Below are positions 44,753 through 54,019 of a stretch of 64,000 nt of DNA, piece by piece. The stretch comes from Pseudochryseolinea flava (lineage in GTDB: Bacteria > Bacteroidota > Bacteroidia > Cytophagales > Cyclobacteriaceae): NCBI RefSeq assembly GCF_003286915.1, contig NZ_QMFY01000001.1, forward strand, positions 992,001 to 1,056,000, given 5' to 3'. Position numbers and translations under genes: made by a program. The first letter of the stretch is position 1. Every line of letters begins with the position of its first letter. The notes below the pieces were generated by a model, which was given only the letters and a program-made list of their open reading frames with translations, made no database searches and was not told the DNA's origin.

Positions 44753-47700
44753 TTAATCGATAATGATGCAACGATTGTTGAGTAAATCATCTTCAACCTT
44801 TTTGTATTTCACATCGCGAAGCACCCGCCCATCGGTGTACTGAACACTCACTTTATCATTGCGATTAGCAAGCTTATCAGATTTTACGGGCATGACTTTC
44901 TCTTGTGCTGGGCGATTTTGTTGCGCTTGCTGTGGAGCACCGCCGCCGCTAAGCAAAGATTTTGATTCTTCTTTTTGTTCATTCAGGCGAACTTTCGCGC
45001 GTTGTGGTTGTCGTGCTTCTTGGACCTGATCAGGTTGCTGCACTGGCAAATCGGCCTTGAGTAAGAACGATATCGTCTCTTCGTTCACTTTCGCGATGAA
45101 GCGCTTGAATAATTCAAACCCTTCAAATTTGTAAATCAAGAGTGGATCTTTCTGCTCGTAAACAGCATTTTGAACGGACTGTTTAAGATCGTCCATCTCT
45201 CGCAAATGCTCTTTCCAAAGTTGATCGATGATGTGGAGCGTGATTATCTTCTCCATCGATTTAATCAACTCTCCGTTATTGGTCTCAACACATTTTGCAA
45301 GGTTAGCGGAAATTCCAATTTGTTTCTTGCCGTCGCTAAAAGGAACCATGATGTTGTCCACAGTAGCGCCACGTGTTTTATGAATCTCCTGCACCACGCC
45401 CAATGCTTTTTGAGCAATGGCACTATTCTTTTGTTGATAATGCTGCAGTGTTTTGTGGTAGAGGTCATCGGTAAGTTTCTCTTGTTTCGTACGATCGAAA
45501 TCTTCTTTTGTGATTTCGTAGTCGATACCAAAAGTGCCTAATGCATTCAGTCGCAAACTTTCGTAGTCGCTTGCATTTTTTGCATTGATAATCATATCTT
45601 CCGATGTGTCGTACAGCATGGTGAGTATGTCAAGCTCGAGGCGCTCTCCGAAGAGTGCGTTTCTTCTACGCTTGTAAATCACTTCGCGCTGTGAGTTCAT
45701 CACGTTATCGTATTCCAGCAAGCGCTTACGAATACCGAAGTTGTTTTCTTCTACCTTTTTCTGAGCCCGTTCGATAGAACTAGTGACCATCGAATGCTGA
45801 ATCACTTCACCCTCTTTCAAACCGAGTCTATCCATGATGCGTGTAATACGCTCAGGCATGAACATACGCATCAAGTTATCTTCTAATGATACATAGAACT
45901 GTGACGTACCCGGATCACCCTGGCGTCCTGAACGTCCACGCAACTGACGGTCTACACGACGTGACTCATGTCGTTCTGTACCAATGATAGCAAGTCCCCC
46001 AGCAGCTTTCGATTCAGGTGTAAGCTTGATGTCGGTACCGCGACCGGCCATGTTCGTTGCAATTGTTACTGTACCTGGCTTACCAGCTTCGGCAACAATC
46101 TCAGCTTCGCGTTGGTGTTGCTTTGCGTTTAGTACTTGATGTTTAATTTTTCTCATCTGAAGCATACGACTCACGAGCTCGGAAATCTCTACCGATGTCG
46201 TTCCCACCAACACGGGTCTTCCTTCGCCAGTAAGTTTTACTACTTCGTCGATAACAGCGTTGAATTTTTCACGAACCGTTTTGTAAACCAAATCGTCGTA
46301 ATCTTTTCTTACGGCTTGCTTATTTGTTGGAATAGCAACGACGTCGAGTTTGTAAATATCCCAGAGCTCTCCTGCTTCCGTTTCTGCTGTACCTGTCATA
46401 CCCGCAAGCTTATGGTACATGCGGAAGTAGTTTTGTAAGGTGATGGTAGCGTAGGTTTGTGTGGCATCTTCTACCTTCACATTTTCTTTCGCCTCTATCG
46501 CCTGGTGTAAGCCGTCTGAATAACGACGGCCATCCAATACACGGCCAGTCTGTTCGTCAACGATTTTCACTTTGCCATCAACAATGATGTATTCCGTATC
46601 TTTTTCAAAAAGCGTATACGCTTTCAATAATTGATTGATACTGTGAATACGTTGAGACTTCGTTTGGTAGTCGCGAATAAGTTCTTCTTTCTGATGAAGC
46701 TTATCTGCGTCGTTGAGTGTGGTGTTTTTTTCGAGCTTATTAAGTTCTACGCCGATCTCAGGAAGGATAAAGAATTTAGCATCCTCGCCTTCACCTGTAA
46801 TGAGATCAATTCCGTTTTCGGTGAGTTCAACGCTATTGTCTTTTTCGTCGATCACAAAGTACAAAGGCTTGTCTGCTTCTGGCATATTGCGCTTGTTCTC
46901 TGCGAGGTAATGGTTCTCTGTTTTTTGAAGCACAGACTTGATGCCTGTTTCGCTGAGGAATTTGATCAAAGGTTTGTATTTCGGCATGGCGCGGTACGCA
47001 CGGAATAGTGCAAGTCCGCCATCTTTTTCATTGCCTTCAGTGATTTGCTTTTTGGCTTGTGATAAGAATTCGTTCACAAGCTTCTTTTGCGCTTCTACCA
47101 ATTTATAAATCCGCGGCTTGAGATCGTAAAATTCATGTTCGTCACCACGTGGTACAGGCCCAGAGATAATCAGTGGGGTACGTGCTTCATCGATCAACAC
47201 CGAGTCAACCTCATCGACCATCGCATAGTGATGGGCGCGTTGTACGAGATCTTCAGGATCGCGTGCCATGTTATCGCGGAGGTAGTCGAAACCGAACTCA
47301 TTGTTTGTTCCGTACGTGATATCCGCACGGTAGGCGTTTCTTCGCGCGTTTGAATTGGGTTCGTGTTTATCAATACAGTCTACACGAAGGCCGTGGAATT
47401 CAAAAATCGGTCCCATCCATTCGCTATCGCGTGTAGCCAGGTAGTTGTTTACGGTTACGATGTGCACACCACGTTTGGCAAGTGCATTCAAGAATGCCGG
47501 AAACGTAGCTACCAGTGTTTTACCTTCGCCGGTTGCCATTTCAGAAACTTTTCCTTCGTGCAATACGATACCACCGATAATCTGCACTTCGTAGTGCATC
47601 ATATCCCACTTGATCTTATTACCAGCAGCGATCCACTCATTATACCAAATGGCTTTCTCACCATCGATTTTAACGTTCTCTTTTCTGCCTGCAAATTCGC

Positions 47701-48109
47701 GATCGTAATCTTGTGCTGTTACTTGGAGCGTTTCGTTTTCTTTGAAACGACGAGCAGTTTCGCGAACAATGGCGAAGGCTTTCGGAAGAACTTTCATGAG
47801 AACTTTTTCGAGTTCTTTATTACGATTCTCTTCTAGTTTGTCAATTTCTTGAAAGATCGCATCTTTTTCGTTGATCTCCAGTTGTGGGTTCTCGGCGATT
47901 TTGGCGTGAAGTGATTTGATCTTCTCGTCAGTAGCACTGAGCTCTTGATTGATGAGATCTTGAATTTTTTTTGTTTCGCCGCGAAGATCGTCGTTGCTGA
48001 TGGACTTTAGTTTTTCACCTTCTTGTTTGGTTTGTTCAACCAAAGGCATCATGCGTTTAATGTCCTTTTCCGACTTCGTTCCGAAGATTTTGGCAATGAG
48101 TTTTAGCAT
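44753..48109 (-). CDS. secA: Preprotein translocase ATPase SecA
   Basis: The motor ATPase of the Sec pathway, 1118 residues, longer than the E. coli protein and typical of Bacteroidetes. Walker A is MATGEGKT and Walker B includes MVDEVDSVLIDEART. GTDIKLTPESKAAGGLAIIGTERHESRR and the QLRGRSGRQGDPG motif mark the second ATPase domain. The C-terminus ends in VKYKKVEDDLLNN and lacks the Cys-rich zinc SecB-binding tail. dapF lies upstream and the SPOR gene follows immediately. Confidence 0.98.
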   Translation of the reverse strand: MLKLIAKIFGTKSEKDIKRMMPLVEQTKQEGEKLKSISNDDLRGETKKIQDLINQELSATDEKIKSLHAKIAENPQLEINEKDAIFQEIDKLEENRNKELEKVLMKVLPKAFAIVRETARRFKENETLQVTAQDYDREFAGRKENVKIDGEKAIWYNEWIAAGNKIKWDMMHYEVQIIGGIVLHEGKVSEMATGEGKTLVATFPAFLNALAKRGVHIVTVNNYLATRDSEWMGPIFEFHGLRVDCIDKHEPNSNARRNAYRADITYGTNNEFGFDYLRDNMARDPEDLVQRAHHYAMVDEVDSVLIDEARTPLIISGPVPRGDEHEFYDLKPRIYKLVEAQKKLVNEFLSQAKKQITEGNEKDGGLALFRAYRAMPKYKPLIKFLSETGIKSVLQKTENHYLAENKRNMPEADKPLYFVIDEKDNSVELTENGIDLITGEGEDAKFFILPEIGVELNKLEKNTTLNDADKLHQKEELIRDYQTKSQRIHSINQLLKAYTLFEKDTEYIIVDGKVKIVDEQTGRVLDGRRYSDGLHQAIEAKENVKVEDATQTYATITLQNYFRMYHKLAGMTGTAETEAGELWDIYKLDVVAIPTNKQAVRKDYDDLVYKTVREKFNAVIDEVVKLTGEGRPVLVGTTSVEISELVSRMLQMRKIKHQVLNAKQHQREAEIVAEAGKPGTVTIATNMAGRGTDIKLTPESKAAGGLAIIGTERHESRRVDRQLRGRSGRQGDPGTSQFYVSLEDNLMRMFMPERITRIMDRLGLKEGEVIQHSMVTSSIERAQKKVEENNFGIRKRLLEYDNVMNSQREVIYKRRRNALFGERLELDILTMLYDTSEDMIINAKNASDYESLRLNALGTFGIDYEITKEDFDRTKQEKLTDDLYHKTLQHYQQKNSAIAQKALGVVQEIHKTRGATVDNIMVPFSDGKKQIGISANLAKCVETNNGELIKSMEKIITLHIIDQLWKEHLREMDDLKQSVQNAVYEQKDPLLIYKFEGFELFKRFIAKVNEETISFLLKADLPVQQPDQVQEARQPQRAKVRLNEQKEESKSLLSGGGAPQQAQQNRPAQEKVMPVKSDKLANRNDKVSVQYTDGRVLRDVKYKKVEDDLLNNRCIIID

Positions 48110-48248
48110 AGAGTTAATTCGTCGTTAAACCGTTAAACATTGTGCCGGACCCGACCTTAGCCAAAACGACCTGTTCGGAATGCGAAACATGTAAACGCCC
48201 TAAAGGGGGCCTAAAGTTAATTTGTTTTTTGAGATTACGCGGGTACAA
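48110..48248. other. Intergenic region between secA and dapF
   Basis: 139 bases with no ORF. It holds a GC-rich stretch (CCCTAAAGGGGGCC) but no good hairpin with a T tract. It must carry the secA promoter if secA is transcribed independently of dapF. Confidence 0.5.
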
Positions 48249-49040
48249 TTACAGTTCCAAATGGCCTTCGAACACCATTTTGGCAGGCCCGACGAGGAAA
48301 ATATCCTCAAACATGACGGAGTGGCCATTGTCGCCTGAAGATTTCGGCTTTTTGAACTCGATGGATAGGTCGCCTCCGAGTGCCTTGATGGAGATTGGCG
48401 AGGTCAATCCCTTCAGTGAGGCAGCCAATGCCGCGGCCGTTACGCCCGTACCACAAGAAAGTGTTTCATCTTCGACACCTCGCTCGTAGGTGCGCACAAA
48501 AAGCACGTTATTCGGAAGGATTTCTAGAAAATTAACATTCGTTCCGCCTGGCTTGAATGTCTCGCTATTACGAATTTTTCGACCCTCTTCAAATACGGGG
48601 TAATTCTTGAGGTCCTGAACGAAACGTATGTAATGTGGAGAGCCCGTGTTGATAAAGAAGTCGTCGCCGATTGACTTTACTTCTCTAACATTATTCATTT
48701 TTATACTGACGATTTCCCCGTTGAGTTGAGCGTCATGAGGGCCATCGAACGCTTCGAAAGTGGATTTACCGTTTACAATTCCCAAGGTCGCTGCGAAATG
48801 AACTGCGGCTCGGCTTCCATTCCCACAAAGACTTTGAGAACCATCACTATTAAAATACTCTAACTTAAAATTGAGTGAAGGATGTCTTTCGATTAACATA
48901 AGGCCGTCGGCACCCACGCCGAACTTGCGATCGCAGATTTGTTCAATTTGAGATTTCGTGAAAACGAGGCGGCTCACCCGATTGTCAATGATGACGAAGT
49001 CGTTGCCTGTAGCCTGGTATTTATAGAAGTGAATTTTCAC
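48249..49040 (-). CDS. dapF: Diaminopimelate epimerase
   Basis: Converts LL-diaminopimelate to the meso form used in lysine and peptidoglycan synthesis. The 263-residue protein shows the two catalytic Cys residues: C72 in SLCGNGSRAA and C196 in LSCGTGVTAA. The N-terminus KYQATGNDFVIIDN is also typical. It is preceded by the DUF4834 gene. Confidence 0.97.
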   Translation of the reverse strand: MKIHFYKYQATGNDFVIIDNRVSRLVFTKSQIEQICDRKFGVGADGLMLIERHPSLNFKLEYFNSDGSQSLCGNGSRAAVHFAATLGIVNGKSTFEAFDGPHDAQLNGEIVSIKMNNVREVKSIGDDFFINTGSPHYIRFVQDLKNYPVFEEGRKIRNSETFKPGGTNVNFLEILPNNVLFVRTYERGVEDETLSCGTGVTAAALAASLKGLTSPISIKALGGDLSIEFKKPKSSGDNGHSVMFEDIFLVGPAKMVFEGHLEL

Positions 49041-49061
49041 GAACGGAAAAGATAGCAGTAC

Positions 49062-49265
49062 TTATTTAATTTCTTCGTAGTCGACGTACTCGCCAATTTT
49101 GCGGCTACGCTTTTTGTCTGCCTTTCTGGCGGCGTCTGCCTGTTGCTGCATGCGCTCATATTGTCGAAGCTGTTGTGACGCTGCGCCGGCTTTAAAGAAA
49201 AACTTCCCTATTTTATAGAGCACGTAAAAAATAAGACCGAGTACGAGAAGATATCTGAACGACAT
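49062..49265 (-). CDS. DUF4834 family small membrane protein
   Basis: A 67-residue protein with one N-terminal membrane segment (residues 4-20) and a charged tail ending in RSRKIGEYVDYEEIK, the conserved DUF4834 signature. No function is known. It ends 21 bases before dapF on the same strand. Confidence 0.82.
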   Translation of the reverse strand: MSFRYLLVLGLIFYVLYKIGKFFFKAGAASQQLRQYERMQQQADAARKADKKRSRKIGEYVDYEEIK

Positions 49266-49450
49266 GGTTTTAATTTTTAACTCAAACGTAAGAACAAAGG
49301 TATAGGTTCAAGACGGATTCGCCAACCTATTTATTTTGCTTGAACGTTGATAAATCATTGAGTTACAGGAGCTGCCATTTTAAATGTTTTTTCGGCGTCA
49401 TCATGATTATACAATAACATCTTATTCCTTACACACTCGATGAACGGACG

Positions 49451-49479
49451 TTGAGCCATCTCATGGCCCTATATCTTTG
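49451..49479 (+). promoter_or_regulatory. Promoter of the IPT/TIG lipoprotein gene
   Basis: TTG (49451-49453) and TATCTTTG (49472-49479) are spaced by 18 bases, a close match to the Bacteroidetes -33/-7 consensus. The ATG of the gene lies 28 bases after the -7 element. This TTG should not be taken as a start codon. Confidence 0.7.
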
Positions 49480-49507
49480 CAGCCATTACGAAACACTATT
49501 TTTTAAT

Positions 49508-50728
49508 ATGGGAAAAATGAAATTCGGTTATCTACTATTGTACGTTGTACTTTTTGTTTCCACGGTGAGTCTTGTAGGTTGTGGAAGCGATGAATCGGAT
49601 CCGGAGCCAGAACCTTCAAAAAGTAATGCGAAAGCAATTACGTCCTTTAAATTCTCTGGACTTGCTCCTGAAGTCGCTGGTGTTGTTGACGAGTCGAAAA
49701 AGACAGTGGCTCTTACTGTTTTAAAAGGCACAAATGTTACTGCGCTTGTTCCAACAATTGCAGTTTCTGAAAAATCTTCGGTGGCACCTGCTTCTGGCGT
49801 AGCGCAAAATTTTACGAACCCAGTAACATACACTGTTACTGCTGAAGACGGTTCAACGCAAGATTATGTTGTGACTGTAACCGTGAGTCAAACTGTAACT
49901 TTTGAAGTGGATGAATTCGAAGAAGGAACGGAAATACAGCAAGATGACATCTTTATTGTTACTGGCGATGGCTTTAGCGGCGGAACGAGCAAGGTTGTTT
50001 TGAAGAATGTTGAAACAGAAACAGAATACACCTACACACCGACAGCAGGATCAGGAGATGAAATTATTTATCTGAAAGCCGCTGCTGATCTTCCGGTAGG
50101 AAATTATACAGTGACAGTGTTTGTAGGAACGCAATCGCTGGAATTGGAAAACACAGTCGCAGTAGTTCGTCATCATCCAATGATTACAGCCGTTGATAAA
50201 ACGACTGTAGCACCGGAGGCGACTATCGTGATTACCGGCAAGTACTTTGGCTCTGCAGGCCAGAACAAGGTTTATCTGACGCAAGATGGTTTCCAATTTA
50301 AGTTAACCATCATATCAGAGTCCGCCACTTCAATTACAGCAAAATTACCAGAGAACATATTTGAAGGTGATCATGAACTGAGTGTAGTGAGCCATGACGT
50401 TGAGGTAACTTTCGATGGTATTATTGAAGTTACGGAGCCTCCTACACCAAAACCGACGATTACAAACATTCAAGAGTTTATCTACAACCGTGGCGAGACG
50501 ATGATCATCACGGGAACGAACTTAAAGAAAGCTGGCGTAGCGACGAATATTGTTTTCACTCCTTTTACAAGTGGGGTCGGTACTGTGAGAAGCGGGATTG
50601 CTAATGCTGCAGGCACGCAAGTGACGTTCGCTATTCCTCCTGAATTCCCAGTAGGTACATATGTGATCACCGTTGAAGTTGACTTTGTGTCGAGTGAAGA
50701 GTACGGCGATGTGATTAAGATTCAATAA
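49508..50728 (+). CDS. IPT/TIG domain lipoprotein with DUF5018-like N-terminus
   Basis: A 406-residue exported protein. The signal ends in the lipobox SLVGCGSDES. The next part (about 35-125) is DUF5018-like (SFKFSGLAPEVAGVVD, NPVTYTVTAEDGSTQDYVVTV). Three IPT/TIG Ig-like domains follow, each opening with a phrase such as TFEVDEFEEGTEIQQDDIF, HPMITAVDKTTVAPEATIVITGKYFG and KPTITNIQEFIYNRGETMIITGTNL. Such proteins are cell-surface or outer-membrane lipoproteins of unclear ligand. The ATG at 49508 or 49517 is the start; a well-placed promoter precedes it. Confidence 0.85.
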   Translation: MGKMKFGYLLLYVVLFVSTVSLVGCGSDESDPEPEPSKSNAKAITSFKFSGLAPEVAGVVDESKKTVALTVLKGTNVTALVPTIAVSEKSSVAPASGVAQNFTNPVTYTVTAEDGSTQDYVVTVTVSQTVTFEVDEFEEGTEIQQDDIFIVTGDGFSGGTSKVVLKNVETETEYTYTPTAGSGDEIIYLKAAADLPVGNYTVTVFVGTQSLELENTVAVVRHHPMITAVDKTTVAPEATIVITGKYFGSAGQNKVYLTQDGFQFKLTIISESATSITAKLPENIFEGDHELSVVSHDVEVTFDGIIEVTEPPTPKPTITNIQEFIYNRGETMIITGTNLKKAGVATNIVFTPFTSGVGTVRSGIANAAGTQVTFAIPPEFPVGTYVITVEVDFVSSEEYGDVIKIQ

Positions 50729-50750
50729 GCAATAAAATTTTATCTTATAC

Positions 50751-50785
50751 GAGGGCTGTCCTGAAAAGGGCAGCCCTTCGCTTTT
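50751..50785 (+). terminator. Intrinsic terminator after IPT/TIG gene
   Basis: A 10-bp stem (AGGGCTGTCC / GGGCAGCCCT, one T-G wobble) with loop TGAAAA, followed by TCGCTTTT, a modest T tract. Confidence 0.7.
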
Positions 50786-50793
50786 ACAACGCA

Positions 50794-50831
50794 CTAAAAA
50801 AATAAAGGCTGCCTAGTTTATAAGCAGCCTT
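50794..50831 (-). terminator. Intrinsic terminator of carB
   Basis: An 8-bp stem (AAGGCTGC / GCAGCCTT) with an 11-base loop. Read on the minus strand it is followed by a T tract (ATTTTTTTAG). It lies just after the carB stop at 50852. Confidence 0.82.
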
Positions 50832-50851
50832 CTTTATGAAAAATGTTTCGC

Positions 50852-53668
50852 TTAGCGACTCAAGTAAAGATTTCTTTCTGAATAAATTTTCAAGAAGTAA
50901 TCATCCATTAAATCGTCAATGAAATAAATCGCTTCACCCGTAGATTTCATCTCAGGTCCAAGTTCCTTATTCACGTCAGGGAATTTATGGAAAGAGAACA
51001 CAGGTTCTTTAATTGCATAACCTTTGCGCGTAGGATTGAAAGTAAAGTCTTTTACTTTCTTGTCGCCAAGCATAACCTTCGTAGCGTAGTTCACATAAGG
51101 TTCATCATAAGCTTTGCAAATAAATGGAACGGTTCTCGATGCTCTTGGATTCGCTTCGATGATGTACACCTTATCATTTTTGATTGCGAATTGAATGTTG
51201 ATCAATCCTACAGTTTGCAACGCGACAGCAATCTTCTGTGTGTAATGTTCAATCTGTTTGATCACGAAGTCTCCCAAATTGTAAGGTGGCAATACCGCGT
51301 AAGAGTCGCCTGAGTGAATACCTGCCGGTTCAATGTGCTGCATGATACCGATGATGTAAACATCTTCGCCGTCGCAAATTGCATCGGCTTCTGCTTCAAT
51401 GGCGCCATCGAGGAAGTGATCGAGCAAAACTTTGTTATCAGGCAAATGCTTCCAGATATCTAAAATGTGATGCTCAAGCTCCTGCTCGTTGATTACAATC
51501 TTCATGCTTTGTCCACCCAACACGTAAGAAGGGCGAACCAGCAATGGGAATCCGATTGTCTTGCAAACTTCAAGTGCTTCATCGGCATTTTTTGCAACAC
51601 CAAATTCAGGATATGGAATGCCAAGGTCTTTTAACAATGAAGAGAAACGTCCACGGTCTTCAGCGAGATCAAGTGCATCGAATGATGTACCAATGATTTT
51701 GATGCCGTACTTGTGAAGTTTCTCTGCAAGTTTTAATGCAGTCTGTCCTCCAAGCTGAACAATTACACCCTCAGGTTTTTCATGTTCAATAATATCGAAA
51801 AGGTGCTCCCAGAATACAGGCTCGAAGTAAAGTTTATCAGCGATGTCAAAATCTGTAGACACCGTTTCTGGATTACAATTTACCATGATGGTTTCGTAAC
51901 CAGCTTCTTTCGCAGCGAGTACGCCGTGAACGCAAGAATAGTCGAATTCAATACCTTGACCGATACGGTTCGGACCTGACCCGAGAACAATGATCTTTTT
52001 CCTGTTCGAAACGATCGATTCATTTTCTTTATCGAAAGTCGAATAGTAGTAAGGTGTTTTTGCTTCGAACTCGGCGGCGCAAGTATCTACTAGTTTGTAA
52101 ACACGTTTGATGCCAGCGTCTTTACGCTTTTTGTAGACTTCGCTTTCAAGACAATTCAAAATATGTGCAATCTGTCTATCAGCAAATCCTTTTTCTTTCG
52201 CTGAACGAAGGAGATCGGTTGGCAACGATTCGATCGTGAATGTTGCAATTTTCTTTTCTACTTCGATGAGTTCTTCAATCTGTTTGAGGAACCAACGATC
52301 GATCTTGGTAAGCTTTTGAATAGTCTTCATCGCGATACCAAGTTTCATCGCATCGTAGATGTGGAATATTCTGTTCCATGATGGATTCTCTAAGCTATAA
52401 AGAAGTTCATCTTGTTTAGTGAGCGACTTCCCGTCAGCGCCAATTCCATTTCGGCGTATCTCCAAAGACTGCAATGCTTTTTGTAAAGCCTCTTGGAAGT
52501 TACGTCCGATACCCATGGCTTCACCTACCGATTTCATTTGTAATCCGAGGCGTCTGTCTGTGCCGTGGAATTTGTCGAAGTTCCAACGTGGAACTTTTAC
52601 AATCACATAGTCTATGGCAGGTTCGAAGTAAGCCGTTGTCGTTCCTGTAATTGCATTTGTCAACTCATCGAGGTTGTAACCGATCGCAAGTTTTGCAGCA
52701 ATTTTAGCAATCGGATATCCCGTTGCTTTTGAAGCGAGTGCCGAGGAACGAGATACGCGTGGATTGATCTCGATACCGATGATTTCTTCGTCGTTGTCTG
52801 GATTCAAAGAGAACTGCACGTTACATCCACCAGCAAACTTACCGATACCGTTCATCATCTTGATCGCGAGATTCCGCATGTGCTGATAAACTGTGTCGGG
52901 GAGCGTCATGGCCGGTGCTACTGTAATAGAGTCACCAGTATGAATTCCCATTGGATCGAAGTTCTCGATCGAACAGATAATAATAACGTTTCCTAAACTA
53001 TCGCGAAGAAGTTCGAGCTCATACTCTTTCCAGCCCATGATGCTTTGCTCTACCAACACTTCATGGATCGGAGATGCATGAAGTCCACGATTTAACGCTT
53101 CGTCAAATTCATCAGGAGAATTCACGAAAGCGCCACCAGTTCCGCCCAATGTATAAGAAGGGCGAATAACGAGCGGGAATCCGATCTCTTGTGCAATCTC
53201 TTTACCTTGAAGGAAAGATGTTGCTGTTCCACCTTTGCAGACACCAACACCGAGTTCCAACATCTTCAAGCGGAATTTTTCGCGATCTTCTGTTGTCTCG
53301 ATAGCCTTAATGTCGACACCGATAATTTTTACCCCGTAGTGCTGCCAGATTCCAGCTTTGTCGCACTCGATACACAAGTTGAGCGCCGTTTGACCTCCCA
53401 TGGTTGGAAGAACTGCGTCAATGTGGTGTTTTTCAAGTATTTCCCGAATTGATTTCTTGGTGAGCGGCTTCAGATACACGTGATCAGCCGTCACTTTGTC
53501 AGTCATAATCGTGGCAGGATTTGAGTTGATCAATACAACCTCAATTCCTTCTTCTCGCAGCGATCTTGCTGCTTGAGAACCTGAATAATCGAATTCACAG
53601 GCTTGGCCGATGATAATCGGCCCGCTTCCGATGATGAGGACCGAGCGAATACTTCTATCTCTTGGCAT
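50852..53668 (-). CDS. carB: Carbamoyl-phosphate synthase large subunit lacking MGS allosteric domain
   Basis: The ATP-dependent subunit that makes carbamoyl phosphate for pyrimidines and arginine. Two tandem ATP-grasp halves are present (LIIGSGPIIIGQACEFDYSG at the start; IIVLGSGPNRIGQGIEFDYS about residue 558). The protein ends at residue 938, near where the E. coli protein's C-terminal regulatory domain (to 1073) would begin, so the MGS-like domain for UMP, IMP and ornithine is absent. A terminator follows directly, with no remnant of the missing domain. The small subunit carA is not in the window. Confidence 0.96.
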   Translation of the reverse strand: MPRDRSIRSVLIIGSGPIIIGQACEFDYSGSQAARSLREEGIEVVLINSNPATIMTDKVTADHVYLKPLTKKSIREILEKHHIDAVLPTMGGQTALNLCIECDKAGIWQHYGVKIIGVDIKAIETTEDREKFRLKMLELGVGVCKGGTATSFLQGKEIAQEIGFPLVIRPSYTLGGTGGAFVNSPDEFDEALNRGLHASPIHEVLVEQSIMGWKEYELELLRDSLGNVIIICSIENFDPMGIHTGDSITVAPAMTLPDTVYQHMRNLAIKMMNGIGKFAGGCNVQFSLNPDNDEEIIGIEINPRVSRSSALASKATGYPIAKIAAKLAIGYNLDELTNAITGTTTAYFEPAIDYVIVKVPRWNFDKFHGTDRRLGLQMKSVGEAMGIGRNFQEALQKALQSLEIRRNGIGADGKSLTKQDELLYSLENPSWNRIFHIYDAMKLGIAMKTIQKLTKIDRWFLKQIEELIEVEKKIATFTIESLPTDLLRSAKEKGFADRQIAHILNCLESEVYKKRKDAGIKRVYKLVDTCAAEFEAKTPYYYSTFDKENESIVSNRKKIIVLGSGPNRIGQGIEFDYSCVHGVLAAKEAGYETIMVNCNPETVSTDFDIADKLYFEPVFWEHLFDIIEHEKPEGVIVQLGGQTALKLAEKLHKYGIKIIGTSFDALDLAEDRGRFSSLLKDLGIPYPEFGVAKNADEALEVCKTIGFPLLVRPSYVLGGQSMKIVINEQELEHHILDIWKHLPDNKVLLDHFLDGAIEAEADAICDGEDVYIIGIMQHIEPAGIHSGDSYAVLPPYNLGDFVIKQIEHYTQKIAVALQTVGLINIQFAIKNDKVYIIEANPRASRTVPFICKAYDEPYVNYATKVMLGDKKVKDFTFNPTRKGYAIKEPVFSFHKFPDVNKELGPEMKSTGEAIYFIDDLMDDYFLKIYSERNLYLSR

Positions 53669-54019
53669 TTTTTCTTTTGTAGTGGAGTGGTATGAACAAA
53701 ATCTCGCAAAAATAAAACATGGAAAGTAATCGCGAAGGGATTGGCAAAATTTAATCTCAAGCCTTACGAAAGTTAGCTTTTATAGCGAAGTGCGCCCGCA
53801 AGTTACAAGCTGCGAGTTTTTAAGCTTTAATAGTAAATGGCTTTTAACTTGAGCCCTGCAGCTTGTAGCAATTCCAGCCTTCGCGTTGTAAGGGTAGCAT
53901 TCCTAAAACACGTCTCTTTATAGATAGACAAACAGAATATTTCCCGTCACCGTTTGAAAAACTTATTTTCCATGGGTCGTCAGAATTTTGGATCTTTTAA
54001 ATCTTGTTTTTAAAGACCT
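53669..54019. other. Intergenic region with inverted repeat, no gene seen
   Basis: 351 bases between the divergent carB and GMC genes. No coding ORF is convincing. A repeat-like element at 53799-53869 (see repeat) is the main structure. Confidence 0.6.
53799..53869. repeat. Intergenic inverted repeat sharing CAAGTTACAAGC with 20365-20376
   Basis: Outer arms ACAAGCTGC and GCAGCTTGT enclose a T/A-rich interior that also contains GGCTTTTAACTTGAG. The first 12 bases, CAAGTTACAAGC, equal those of the element after glnS. It is probably a second, degraded member of one repeat family. Confidence 0.6.

Noticed and set aside
47363-47836. 157-residue plus-strand ORF inside secA
   Set aside because: Antisense to secA with no recognisable domain.
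49451-49507. TTG start at 49451 for the IPT/TIG gene
   Set aside because: That TTG is the -33 element of a well-matched promoter; the ATG at 49508 gives a proper lipoprotein signal.
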